From: Bacteroidales bacterium UBA1181
GTDB taxonomy: Bacteria > Bacteroidota > Bacteroidia > Bacteroidales > Paludibacteraceae
Assembly (NCBI GenBank): GCA_002310215.1
Contig: DBYR01000026.1
Coordinates: 1 to 23,712, forward strand
Direction of reading: 5' to 3'
Length of the DNA: 23,712 bases
A model generated the notes under the pieces. It worked only from the letters and a program-made list of their open reading frames with translations. It was not told the origin of the DNA and did no database searches. Of this stretch, positions 7,308 to 14,969 are shown piece after piece (position 1 is the stretch's first letter; every line of letters begins with the position of its first letter). The translations under genes were made by a program, and so were the position numbers.

Positions 7308-10300
7308 TTACCCTTTCACCTGAACCTCGCTGCACCCGTTGATCCCTCTCTTGCTGACCCGTATCTGCGTCGGTATGCGCTCCTTCAGGATCTCCACGTG
7401 CGAGATGATGCCGACCTTCTTGCCGCCGAGGTTATGGAGCTTCTCCAGCATGTTCATCACAGCGTCCAGGTAATCTGCGCTGAGGGTGCCGAATCCCTCG
7501 TCGATGAAGATGATGTCGGTGGTCAGCCTGCTTTTGTTGAGCGTGGAGAGACCTAAGGCCAAGGCGAGGGAGATGATGAAGCTCTCTCCTCCCGACAGCG
7601 TGTTGCAGGGGCGCACGTTGCCGCCCATGTAGAGGTCACGCACCCAGATGCCGAGGCTCCGGCTGTTGCAGCTCAGTTCGTAGCGGTCGTTCAGTTTCAT
7701 CAGGAAGGCGTTGGCGTTGTTCAGCAGTTGGCGGAGCACGTAGCTTTGCGCGATGAGACGGAAGGCCTTCCCGTCGCTGCTGCCGAAGTGCTGGTTGAGG
7801 ATGTCCCACTTGCTCCACTCCTCCCGTAGTTTTTCGACGTTCTTCCTGACCTCCGCCACCTTCCGTATGTTCTCCTCGCTCCGCTTGAAGTCGAGCTCTA
7901 TTTTTGCGATGGATTCGATGATTTCCTTCATCTCCGCCTCGGCTTGCTCGATCTTCTCCGTGATGGTTGCGAGGGTGGTCTCCGAGGTTATTCCTTCAGG
8001 TTTTTGCGCTTGGGTCTCTTCGATTCTTTTGTTGAGGCTCTTGATCTCGCCCTCCGCCATGTCGATTTGCCTTCCCTTCTCCTCGATTGTCCGCTTCTCC
8101 TCCTCAAATCTCTCTTTGGTGATCTGCTGCAATTCGGTGAGGCGTTCCTGCGTGAAGGTGCTGTTTTCTCGGATGAAATCGTCTATTTTTTGTGTCAACT
8201 GGTTTCTCTCCTCCTGGTTTTTCCTCAGGTCGCTTTGGAGCGATGAACACTCTTTCGCCAACTGGGAGGTGAGCTGGGTGAGTTGATCGATTCGGGTGGA
8301 GACGCCATCGCTCTCCCAATCGGGGAATGTCTGCAGGATCCATATCTGGTCCCGCTCGATGGTGTCGAGGGCATTCTCCCATTGGCTGATCTCAAGGATG
8401 AGCCGCTCCTTCGTTTGGCATCGTTCCTTGTATGCCTTCACCTCCTGCTCCAGGGAAACGAGGAAGGCGGGTATGTCTGTCTCCCACTGTTTCCGCTTGA
8501 TCTTCTTCGTTGCGGTTTCGTATCTTTTTTTAGCGTTTTCATCGTGGGTTTTGGCGATGCTCAGGCTCTCCGTAATCCGCTCCTTGGCGGTGTTCGCCCG
8601 CTTCTCCGCCTCGTTGAGCGCCTCTTGGGCTTTGTTGCGGGATTGGACGATGGTGTCCTTCTCCTTCTGCAGCTCGCCGATGACCTTTTGCGTGTTGAGG
8701 ATGGCCTCCCGCTCTTGCTCTTTTATCCTCTTCTTTTCTGCGATGGATTCGCCGATTTTTAGTTTATCTTGGGGAATAGACAGGCTTTGGCACAATTGCT
8801 GTATCGTTGCGTCTCTGTGCTTTGTCTCCTCCTCGATTTTGCGGATCTCCTCCGTGAGGTTCTTCTTCTCCTGGAGGATCAGCTCGATCCGCTTCTCGCA
8901 GTCGGTCAGTGATTTCAACGCGTTTTCCTTGGATTTGCGGATCTCCTCCAGCTCCTTCTCGTATGGGGCGATGGCGGCCTCCAGTTCACTCTCTTTCACG
9001 ATGGAATCGATCTTTTTCCCACATATCGGGCATTCGTCCCCGACCTTCAGCGAGTGGCGTATCTCCTTGATGGCGTCTCCCACGGCCAATCGTAGGGTTT
9101 GCAGGCTCTTGGCGTGTTTCTGCTCTTCCTCCTTCCAATCCTCGTACTTCTTCTTCTCGTCGGGTACTCTTTGGGTGAGACTCTTTTCCTCTTCGGTCAG
9201 GACGGTTAGCTTCTCCTGTTGTGCGTTGAGCCGCGTCTCCTCCTTCTGTTGGAGTCTCCATTCGGTGTCGAGTTGTTGCAGATGGGTGATCTCCTCGTTC
9301 AGCCGGTTGAGGTCTTTGCCCTTCAGCTCATCCTGTTTGGCGGTCAGCTCGGCTTGCTTCTGCTGCTCCTTCTTGTCGCACTCTTGTTTTATTTTTGCGA
9401 TTTCATTGATTTTTTTCTGGATATTGGGCAACTCCTCCGCCTCGATCCTCTTCGCTTCTCCTCGGGATTTCTCCGCCTCTTTCCGTTCGCTCAGGTATCC
9501 GTTCAGGTTCTCTTGGATGGAAGGGAAGGCCTCATACATCTCCGCCTCCTCTTTCTGCCCTTCCAACTCCTTCGTCAGTTTTTGGTCGAGGATCCTCTTC
9601 TCGGTGAGTTTCTCCTTCGCCCAGGTGATGCCACCGCTGATCCGGCGGAACTCTTTTCGGATGTTCGCCTCCTTCTCCGACAGGGTGATTCTCTCCGCCT
9701 CCCGGTTCTTCAGGTTGAGCATTTCGTTGCGCACTTCGATGGTGGCGCTCCACTCTTCGATATTCCTTTTTTGTCGGATGAAATCGGGCTTTTTTATCTC
9801 CTCTTCCAGTTGTTGGCGGTTTTGGGTGGCGGTGGCGAGATCCTGTTGCAGCTTCTTCTCCGTCGTCAACCACTCTCTGATCCCTTCCGCTTGGCGTTTC
9901 CCTTTTTGGACCATCGTCTGACGGTCGTTCAGGATCTTCAGCTCCTCTTTCTTTTGGCGGGTCTCCTCCTCGGTGAGGATTTCGAAACCCTCTATTTTCT
10001 TCTCCTCGTTGGCGCAAGCCTCCTTGACTGCCTTCGCTTTCTCGAAGATGGCGATGCCTATTTGGGAGTAGATCTCCGTGCCTGTCAGTTTCTCCAGTAT
10101 ATCGGACTTCTCCTTCTCGTTGCTGGAGAGGAACTTGGTGAACTCGCCTTGGGCTAGTAGGGAGGTGCGGCAGAATTGTTCGTACTTCATTCCCACGCAT
10201 CGTTCGATTTCGGTGTCGATCTCCCTCTTTTTGGTCAAATATAGCCCTTTCGCCGGACATTCCAGGCTGCGGCTGTCCTCCACATTGCCGGTTCTTTTCT

Positions 10301-10637
10301 GCCGTACCGTCCAAAGTGCGGTGTAGGTCTGCTCGTCGTTTCCGATGAAGTGTAGTTCGGCGGAGCCCTCTTTCGCTCCCCGGCGCATCATCTGCCTGAT
10401 GTCCTTGAAGCCCATCACCTCGTTCTCCTCCTTCTCTTTGACGGTCGCGCTGTTGTTGATCCTTGGCGTGTTGGCGTAGAGGGCCAGACAGATGGTGTCC
10501 AGTATCGTGCTTTTGCCAGAACCGGTCTCTCCGCAGATGAGGAATATGGGGTTTCCCGAGAAAGGCTCCTGGTCGAAATAGATGTCCGCTTTCTCGATGG
10601 AAGCGATGTTTTTTATATGTAACGATAGGTATTTCAT
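7308..10637 (-). CDS. sbcC: SbcC, large subunit of the SbcCD DNA exonuclease
   Basis: The 1109-aa protein is a Rad50-like SMC-type ATPase that, with SbcD, cuts hairpins, palindromes and blocked DNA ends. It has an N-terminal Walker A GETGSGKST (36-44), then two very long Lys/Glu-rich coiled-coil arms. These flank the zinc-hook CPIC (Cys536 and Cys539), which sits near the middle as expected. The C-terminal lobe carries the ABC signature LSGGES near 1013-1018 and Walker B IIFIDEGFG with Asp1046-Glu1047. Its ATG overlaps the sbcD stop by 4 nt (ATGA), implying translational coupling. Length is usual for SbcC. No terminator is evident after the stop, and the next feature is the repeat array at 7111-7229. 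Confidence 0.97.
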   Translation of the reverse strand: MKYLSLHIKNIASIEKADIYFDQEPFSGNPIFLICGETGSGKSTILDTICLALYANTPRINNSATVKEKEENEVMGFKDIRQMMRRGAKEGSAELHFIGNDEQTYTALWTVRQKRTGNVEDSRSLECPAKGLYLTKKREIDTEIERCVGMKYEQFCRTSLLAQGEFTKFLSSNEKEKSDILEKLTGTEIYSQIGIAIFEKAKAVKEACANEEKKIEGFEILTEEETRQKKEELKILNDRQTMVQKGKRQAEGIREWLTTEKKLQQDLATATQNRQQLEEEIKKPDFIRQKRNIEEWSATIEVRNEMLNLKNREAERITLSEKEANIRKEFRRISGGITWAKEKLTEKRILDQKLTKELEGQKEEAEMYEAFPSIQENLNGYLSERKEAEKSRGEAKRIEAEELPNIQKKINEIAKIKQECDKKEQQKQAELTAKQDELKGKDLNRLNEEITHLQQLDTEWRLQQKEETRLNAQQEKLTVLTEEEKSLTQRVPDEKKKYEDWKEEEQKHAKSLQTLRLAVGDAIKEIRHSLKVGDECPICGKKIDSIVKESELEAAIAPYEKELEEIRKSKENALKSLTDCEKRIELILQEKKNLTEEIRKIEEETKHRDATIQQLCQSLSIPQDKLKIGESIAEKKRIKEQEREAILNTQKVIGELQKEKDTIVQSRNKAQEALNEAEKRANTAKERITESLSIAKTHDENAKKRYETATKKIKRKQWETDIPAFLVSLEQEVKAYKERCQTKERLILEISQWENALDTIERDQIWILQTFPDWESDGVSTRIDQLTQLTSQLAKECSSLQSDLRKNQEERNQLTQKIDDFIRENSTFTQERLTELQQITKERFEEEKRTIEEKGRQIDMAEGEIKSLNKRIEETQAQKPEGITSETTLATITEKIEQAEAEMKEIIESIAKIELDFKRSEENIRKVAEVRKNVEKLREEWSKWDILNQHFGSSDGKAFRLIAQSYVLRQLLNNANAFLMKLNDRYELSCNSRSLGIWVRDLYMGGNVRPCNTLSGGESFIISLALALGLSTLNKSRLTTDIIFIDEGFGTLSADYLDAVMNMLEKLHNLGGKKVGIISHVEILKERIPTQIRVSKRGINGCSEVQVKG

Positions 10638-11818
10638 GCCTCCTCCCGCTCCTTTCTACGGAGTCCCTCCGTGATTTCCCGGATCATCGTTCTCATCTCT
10701 TTGTCCAGCTCCTTGCCGTAGACCTCCTGGTAGTAGGTGTTGGCGAGTTCGGCGGGTTCCATGTCCGTGATTTCGTAGGAGTCGATGATTTGGGCGGCAG
10801 ACGAGTGCTTCCTCGCCTTCCTTGTTGTCTTTATCTTGCAGAACCGGCACTTCTTCAGTTGGAGCAGTTGCTCTATCCTCGTCTCCGCATCCGAAGGCAC
10901 GTACTCCTCCACCTCCACGTTGAGGCAGACGTAGGAAGAGGGGTCGACAGGGGTTTCAGCGAAGGCCTTGAACGCCTCCTCGAAGGGCAAAGGTTCCGAT
11001 GGAATCGTTAAAAATCGATGGTCGTTCTGGATGGTGACCTCCTTGACGGAAGCCTTCTCGCCGTGTCGGTTGATCTCCACCACGGAGACCGAGTGCGGGT
11101 ACATCTCGTCGAAGTTGACTTGGATCGGGCTGCCGCTGTACCTCGCCTTCTCATCCCCTTTGATGAATTGCGGGTGGTGGATATGGCCCAAGGCGAAGTA
11201 ATCGTAGTAATTTCCCAGCGTGTTGATCTCCACGTAATCCATGCCACCCACCGATTGCTCGTCGTGCCCTTTAGTGTCCGCCCCGCAGAGGGTAAGGTGT
11301 CCCATCATGATGACGGGCACATCTTGTTTGTTCTTTTTACGGACGATTTCCTGCGTCGTGTTGAACAGTCCCATTTGGCTCTCCCTGATATGGGGGATGG
11401 CGATGACGTAGGCGATGGTTGCTCCGCCTTTCCCTTGGATGGGAATGATATGTTTTTTTTCGATGGATTCGTTGTTTTCATCTTTCTCGGCGTGACCGAT
11501 CACCTTCACGTTCGCCAATTGCCAGAGCTCGTCGGCCGACTCCAGTCGGGAGTAGCTGTCATGGTTGCCGGCGGTGACGATGATGGACATGGATGGGCAC
11601 GCTTTGTGGATGGCTACCATGCTGTCGGTGTAGAGTTTCTGCGCCGCGGCGGAAGGGACGGCGGTGTGGTAGATGTCTCCGCTGACCAGCAGTGCGTCGG
11701 GTTGTTCCCTCTCCACGATGGCACACAGTTGGTGGAAGAAGCTGCGGTGCTCCTCCTCACGGTCATATCGGTAGAAATCCTGCCCGATATGCCAGTCCGA
11801 TGTGTGGATGAACTTCAC
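10634..11818 (-). CDS. sbcD: SbcD, nuclease subunit of the SbcCD exonuclease
   Basis: The 394-aa protein is a calcineurin-like metallophosphoesterase (Mre11 type) that supplies the manganese-dependent nuclease site of SbcCD. Metal-binding motifs are all present: TSDWHIG (6-12), SGDIYH near 46-51, TAGNHDS near 91-97, a GHLTLCG segment near 173-179, and ALGHIHHPQ near 208-216. It starts with GTG at 11818; no better in-frame ATG keeps the first metal motif. The start is 13 nt after the stop of the LPS kinase gene, and its own stop overlaps the sbcC start. It therefore belongs to a four-gene operon with two envelope glycan genes. Confidence 0.96.
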   Translation of the reverse strand: MKFIHTSDWHIGQDFYRYDREEEHRSFFHQLCAIVEREQPDALLVSGDIYHTAVPSAAAQKLYTDSMVAIHKACPSMSIIVTAGNHDSYSRLESADELWQLANVKVIGHAEKDENNESIEKKHIIPIQGKGGATIAYVIAIPHIRESQMGLFNTTQEIVRKKNKQDVPVIMMGHLTLCGADTKGHDEQSVGGMDYVEINTLGNYYDYFALGHIHHPQFIKGDEKARYSGSPIQVNFDEMYPHSVSVVEINRHGEKASVKEVTIQNDHRFLTIPSEPLPFEEAFKAFAETPVDPSSYVCLNVEVEEYVPSDAETRIEQLLQLKKCRFCKIKTTRKARKHSSAAQIIDSYEITDMEPAELANTYYQEVYGKELDKEMRTMIREITEGLRRKEREEA

Positions 11819-11831
11819 AGAGAGATGTTAT

Positions 11832-12602
11832 TTATTTGAAGATTTTCCTTATAGCCTCTTTGAACCGTTCCTTCCTCTTCCTTTTCGCTCTATCCTTGTA
11901 TTTCCAATCGAGGAAAGATTGGACGCACTGCTCCACGTCCGCGCCGCGCTCTTTCGCATAGTAGGTGGCGCATAGGCGGAAGAACTCGTCGTTGCCGCGC
12001 ATCCTTCTGAAGTTCTTGCAGCCCATCTCGACGCTGACCGGGCGGAACTGCATACGGTTGATGTCCACGAGGGAGAAATGATAAGATATTTTCCCCATTT
12101 CATCGACTTTTTCGCGCAATATGTTTCCCGGAGAATAATCGCAATGTAAGATGTCCGCTTCGTGAAGTCGGGCGGTGAATTCCGCGAAAGCCTTGATCAG
12201 ATCCTCCTTCCCCACATTATCCTTGTCCTCGTCGTTGAAGAGCCTCATGTGGCCGTCCATGGGGGTATGCAGGCTGATGAAGAAGCTTCTGTGGAGCAGA
12301 CCGCTCTTCTTCGTCTCGATGTAGGCGACGGGATCCGGCGTCTGGAACCCCTTCGACAGGAGCGTGAGCGCATGCTCGTAGGCGCGGGAGGCCTTGGAAG
12401 GTCTGAAGAAGGTGTAGGCGATGCGGTTGATGAGAATCGGCACCTTGTAGGATTTGACGTTCAGGGTGAGTCCCTCCACCTCGTATAATTTGATTTCGTT
12501 CCTTGCTAAGAAGATTGATTCGCCTTCCTTGTCGAAGATGTCGGGCAGACTCTCGATGAAGGTTCGCAGGTGCGAATATTTGTCGCGGAGGACAAGCTTC
12601 AT
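11832..12602 (-). CDS. Lipopolysaccharide core kinase, WaaP/InaA (Kdo kinase-like) family
   Basis: The 256-aa cytoplasmic enzyme probably phosphorylates a sugar of the LPS inner core. It has a eukaryotic-type kinase fold. The catalytic loop is HCDYSPGN (153-160), with Asp155 as base and Asn160 as metal ligand. SLVDINRM (177-184) stands in place of the DFG motif, with metal-binding Asp180. The C-terminus is a basic helix typical of membrane-associated LPS kinases. I chose ATG 12602 because it overlaps the upstream glycosyltransferase stop by 4 nt (ATGA); an upstream in-frame extension to 12656 would overlap that gene by 58 nt. Genomic pairing with a WaaE-like transferase supports a core-LPS role; the exact sugar substrate is not determinable. 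Confidence 0.88.
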   Translation of the reverse strand: MKLVLRDKYSHLRTFIESLPDIFDKEGESIFLARNEIKLYEVEGLTLNVKSYKVPILINRIAYTFFRPSKASRAYEHALTLLSKGFQTPDPVAYIETKKSGLLHRSFFISLHTPMDGHMRLFNDEDKDNVGKEDLIKAFAEFTARLHEADILHCDYSPGNILREKVDEMGKISYHFSLVDINRMQFRPVSVEMGCKNFRRMRGNDEFFRLCATYYAKERGADVEQCVQSFLDWKYKDRAKRKRKERFKEAIRKIFK

Positions 12603-13351
12603 TTCTCTCTTCCTCCCATATATTTTAGGTAAACATACCATGCACCCATCTGGCATAGTTTGAAGCCGTAATAGCCATCCAGAAATCCTAACTTGATGAT
12701 GTAGTTGATGAAGAAACGGTAGATGGCTTTGAGTATGATGACGGGTTTGCTATAGCGTTTGCCGCTCATCTTTACCTCCAATGCGCCCAATTTGCCGTAC
12801 TCCTCCGTTTTTTTGACATGTTGCTCCACGCTATCGTAGGTGTGGTGCTTCAGGTCTCCGTTGATGCGTATGATACGTGTAATCGATTGGCAATCAATCT
12901 CTTCATGCACCAGTTTTTCACTCCAGTTGGCGCGGGTGCGGTTGAAGAGGCGTACTTTGCTCTCGTAACCTCCTTCATAGAAACGGATCAGTTTCTTGCA
13001 GTAGTAGTTTCTTCTCTTCAGGGCGTAGGCGGTGGTGGCTTCCCCGAGACCTTCCTGCTTCAGCGCTAGAATCGCTTCGGCGAGTTCGGGAGACAGCTCC
13101 TCGTCCGCGTCGAGACTGAGGATCCAATCGTGGCTGGCGAGGCTGACGGCGAAACGTTTCTGCGGGCCATAGCCGGAGAACTCGTGTTGCACGAACTTGC
13201 AGCCCAATCCTCTGCAGATCTCCTCCGTCCTATCGGTGGAGAAGGAATCCACAACGATCGTCTCGTCGGCAATCGCCCCAATTGAGCGTATGCAACGTTC
13301 GATTTTCTTCTCTTCGTTCCGAGTGATGATGACCGCTGAAATATTTGCCAT
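12599..13351 (-). CDS. Family 2 glycosyltransferase, WaaE/KdtX-like
   Basis: The 250-aa protein is a GT-A fold transferase. It opens with AVIITRNEEKKIERC (6-20), followed by the nucleotide-binding VVDSFSTDRT (33-42) and the metal-binding LDADEELS (80-87). The compact length and the YGPQKRFA segment (61-68) are typical of WaaE-like enzymes that add glucose to heptose I in the LPS core. A short hydrophobic, basic C-terminal region suggests peripheral membrane attachment. Its stop overlaps the LPS kinase start by 4 nt, so the two act in the same pathway and are translationally coupled. It heads the operon that continues into sbcD and sbcC. Its long leader contains a hairpin and a promoter near 13690. 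Confidence 0.9.
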   Translation of the reverse strand: MANISAVIITRNEEKKIERCIRSIGAIADETIVVDSFSTDRTEEICRGLGCKFVQHEFSGYGPQKRFAVSLASHDWILSLDADEELSPELAEAILALKQEGLGEATTAYALKRRNYYCKKLIRFYEGGYESKVRLFNRTRANWSEKLVHEEIDCQSITRIIRINGDLKHHTYDSVEQHVKKTEEYGKLGALEVKMSGKRYSKPVIILKAIYRFFINYIIKLGFLDGYYGFKLCQMGAWYVYLKYMGGREK

Positions 13352-13604
13352 TTTGTGTTGAAATTTTTCCCCCTTTCCTTGCTAAGGTCAAATGGGACTA
13401 CGAATATACTATATATTTTCGAGAAAATCGGTTTGTGTTTCGCAAAAAAACTTAAGCCAGTCATGACGATTTCTTTTGATTCATGGAGTGTGGTTTCATT
13501 TCTTTTAATAGAACGGTCCATTTTTAGTGTTTGATTCTCTTGGGGGATTTTTGAGCATCCTGTTCCCGCACAGACTTGTCCGTAAAAATGGAATCGATGT
13601 GGTA
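13352..13604 (-). other. Long untranslated leader of the glycosyltransferase operon
   Basis: About 250 nt between the hairpin at 13615-13644 and the glycosyltransferase start contain no convincing gene. A frame opening at 13647 runs through it but continues out of frame into the transferase gene and has no recognisable content. A TATATTCG near 13400 resembles a -7 box, but its -33 element is poor, so a gene-proximal promoter is possible but weak. Confidence 0.4.
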
Positions 13605-13644
13605 AAAATGAAAAAATGTGACGCGTTTCACAACGCGTCACATT
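13605..13644 (-). terminator. Hairpin with T-tract: attenuator or sRNA terminator
   Basis: On the minus strand a perfect 13-bp stem (arms 13644-13632 and 13627-13615, arm AATGTGACGCGTT) closes a GTGA tetraloop of GNRA type and is followed by TTTT, C, then more T. It lies 40-70 nt downstream of the promoter at 13691-13721 and 260 nt upstream of the glycosyltransferase. Transcripts would either end here as a short RNA of roughly 70 nt or read through into the operon. Confidence 0.75.
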
Positions 13645-13684
13645 CATTTCGTGGTTTTTCTTAAAGTTATTTAAATATCTATCA
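13605..13684 (-). ncRNA. Candidate short RNA or attenuated leader, about 75-80 nt
   Basis: This segment is bounded by a consensus promoter (13721-13691) and a strong hairpin with T-tract (13644-13605). It precedes the glycosyltransferase/LPS kinase/sbcDC operon in the same direction, so it could be either a stand-alone small RNA or a 5' leader controlling the operon by attenuation. A short frame starts at ATG 13647 just before the hairpin; translation of it could alter folding. No known RNA family is recognised. Confidence 0.45.
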
Positions 13685-13690
13685 GTAACA

Positions 13691-13721
13691 CAAAGGTACG
13701 AATTGTTGGATTATATGCAAA
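13691..13721 (-). promoter_or_regulatory. Consensus promoter ahead of the 13605-13644 hairpin
   Basis: On the minus strand TTTG (13721-13718), exactly 19 nt, then TACCTTTG (13698-13691) is a full match to the Bacteroidota consensus. The start site is expected near 13684. It is the best promoter candidate for the glycosyltransferase operon. Confidence 0.72.
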
Positions 13722-13851
13722 ATTTTGAGTCTGTTTTTTCTATTGTGGAATAAATTAATAATGTATTGTTATAATGTTTACTTTTAATGACATTTATTAT
13801 GTAATTACAAAGCCATTTGTGTCTTAAATATGACAATCGGAGTATATGTAC

Positions 13852-13885
13852 AAAAAAAATTCCACTCATCTCACGACGAATGGAA
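13852..13885 (-). terminator. Intrinsic terminator on the minus strand
   Basis: On the minus strand an 11-bp stem (13885-13875 with 13870-13860, two G-U wobbles) closes a GTGA tetraloop and runs straight into eight T. The wobbles pair only on the minus strand, which fixes the orientation. It ends the transcript from the promoter at 14011-14042 and would also stop read-through from the glycosyltransferase gene upstream. Confidence 0.8.
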
Positions 13886-14003
13886 CTCTACTATTAACTT
13901 TTATAATCTTATGTATATGATGTGTATATGATTGAATATTGAAGTCTATTTATGTTTTTATTTGTTGTACGAAAACTATACCCCAAATCCTTTTTTCCTT
14001 TAA
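13852..14003 (-). ncRNA. Candidate small RNA of about 150 nt
   Basis: The segment is framed by a promoter (14042-14011) and an intrinsic terminator (13885-13852) on the same strand. It contains no ATG before the terminator stem, so it is unlikely to encode a peptide. The body is AT-rich and mostly unstructured, with a conserved-looking GGGGTATAG stretch near the 5' end. I do not recognise an Rfam family. It could be a trans-acting regulator, or the decayed remains of a leader. It lies between two envelope glycan operons. Confidence 0.5.
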
Positions 14004-14010
14004 CACGTTG

Positions 14011-14042
14011 CAAATGTAGAATAATTCCACAAACCGTGCAAA
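14011..14042 (-). promoter_or_regulatory. Promoter of the candidate small RNA
   Basis: On the minus strand TTTG (14042-14039), 20 nt, then TACATTTG (14018-14011) fits the Bacteroidota consensus with one extra spacer base. The expected start is near 14003. The next 150 nt end at a strong terminator rather than a gene. Confidence 0.6.
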
Positions 14043-14174
14043 TAATCTTGTGGAAAAAATCCACCGAATTTTATTTATTATTATTATTCAATTTTTCTGT
14101 TTAATATGCATTTTCGTCTAATGGAGGCCCGCAAACCCTTTAGTTATCGGGTATGTGCATGGGTTAGACTCCTA

Positions 14175-14969
14175 TTACAATTGTTTAATATAATAGTGAA
14201 ACAACCCTTTGATGTGTTTATAAGTCGCAACCGAAAAGAACTTCTTTTGTGAGGTGCGGTTGTAGTGATGGATGATTTGGAATTGGGGTAGGATGGTGAT
14301 CTCTTTTCCTGTCCGTGTGATTCTTTGGCAGAAGTCCGCATCCTCCGGGCCATAGAATATGCTTTCGTCCAAATAGCCGACCTTGTCGAGTATTTCCTTT
14401 CTGAACATCTGGCAGGCTCCGATGGTGTATTCGACGGAAAATGGCGATTCCATCGATAATTCTTTATGGTAGAACTGTCGCTCGTTCTTCTCGTTGATCC
14501 AACGGGAAAGCGAAGTGGGGAGGAACTTCCTCGTGGCGAGTATGTTCATCAGTTTGTATTTCGGCCAAGGGAGTTTCCTGCAACTCTCTTGAGGGACACC
14601 GTTGGCGTCGGTTAGCTTGCAGGCGCATAATCCGCATTGTTCGTGTGTCGTGATGTGTTGGAACAACCCTTCCGCCGCCTTTTGGTTCACGATTGTGTCG
14701 ATGTCCAATATCCAAATGATATCGTTGGAGGCTTGCTTCAGCCCGATATTCCGCGCGGGGGCCACGCCCTTGTTCTCCTGTAGTCTGTGCAGTTTGATTT
14801 TTTCCCCGAATTGTTCGAGCAGTCCGATGGTGCCGTCAGTTGATCCGTTGTCGATCACGATGATTTCGGTCTCGATGTTCCTCGTCGCCTCCAAGAGGGA
14901 GGTGATGCAGTCGTTGACGTCCCTTTCGGAGTTCCATGAGAGGATGATTACGGAGAGTTTGTGGTCCAT
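14175..14969 (-). CDS. Family 2 glycosyltransferase (rhamnosyltransferase-like)
   Basis: The 264-aa protein is a GT-A fold transferase of the WbbL/rhamnosyltransferase-like group. Key segments are SVIILSWNS (6-14), IVIDNGSTDG (37-46), NKGVAPARNIG (66-76) and the metal-binding ILDIDT (87-92). A GPEDADFCQR segment near 220 carries the acidic catalytic residues usual for the family. It has no membrane segment and acts in the cytoplasm, probably adding a sugar to a lipid-linked or LPS glycan. Its ATG overlaps the radical SAM stop by one base (TAATG), implying translational coupling with that enzyme. No terminator is seen directly after the stop; the first one is at 13885-13852. Confidence 0.9.
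   Translation of the reverse strand: MDHKLSVIILSWNSERDVNDCITSLLEATRNIETEIIVIDNGSTDGTIGLLEQFGEKIKLHRLQENKGVAPARNIGLKQASNDIIWILDIDTIVNQKAAEGLFQHITTHEQCGLCACKLTDANGVPQESCRKLPWPKYKLMNILATRKFLPTSLSRWINEKNERQFYHKELSMESPFSVEYTIGACQMFRKEILDKVGYLDESIFYGPEDADFCQRITRTGKEITILPQFQIIHHYNRTSQKKFFSVATYKHIKGLFHYYIKQL

Noticed and set aside
8296..9921. A 541-codon plus-strand frame opposite sbcC
   Set aside because: It mirrors the Lys/Glu-rich coiled coil of sbcC, giving Ser/Phe/Leu-rich nonsense; the sense gene has clear motifs.
13066..13647. A 193-codon minus-strand frame overlapping the glycosyltransferase
   Set aside because: Reads out of frame into a clear gene and has no recognisable domain; only its first codons may matter as a leader.
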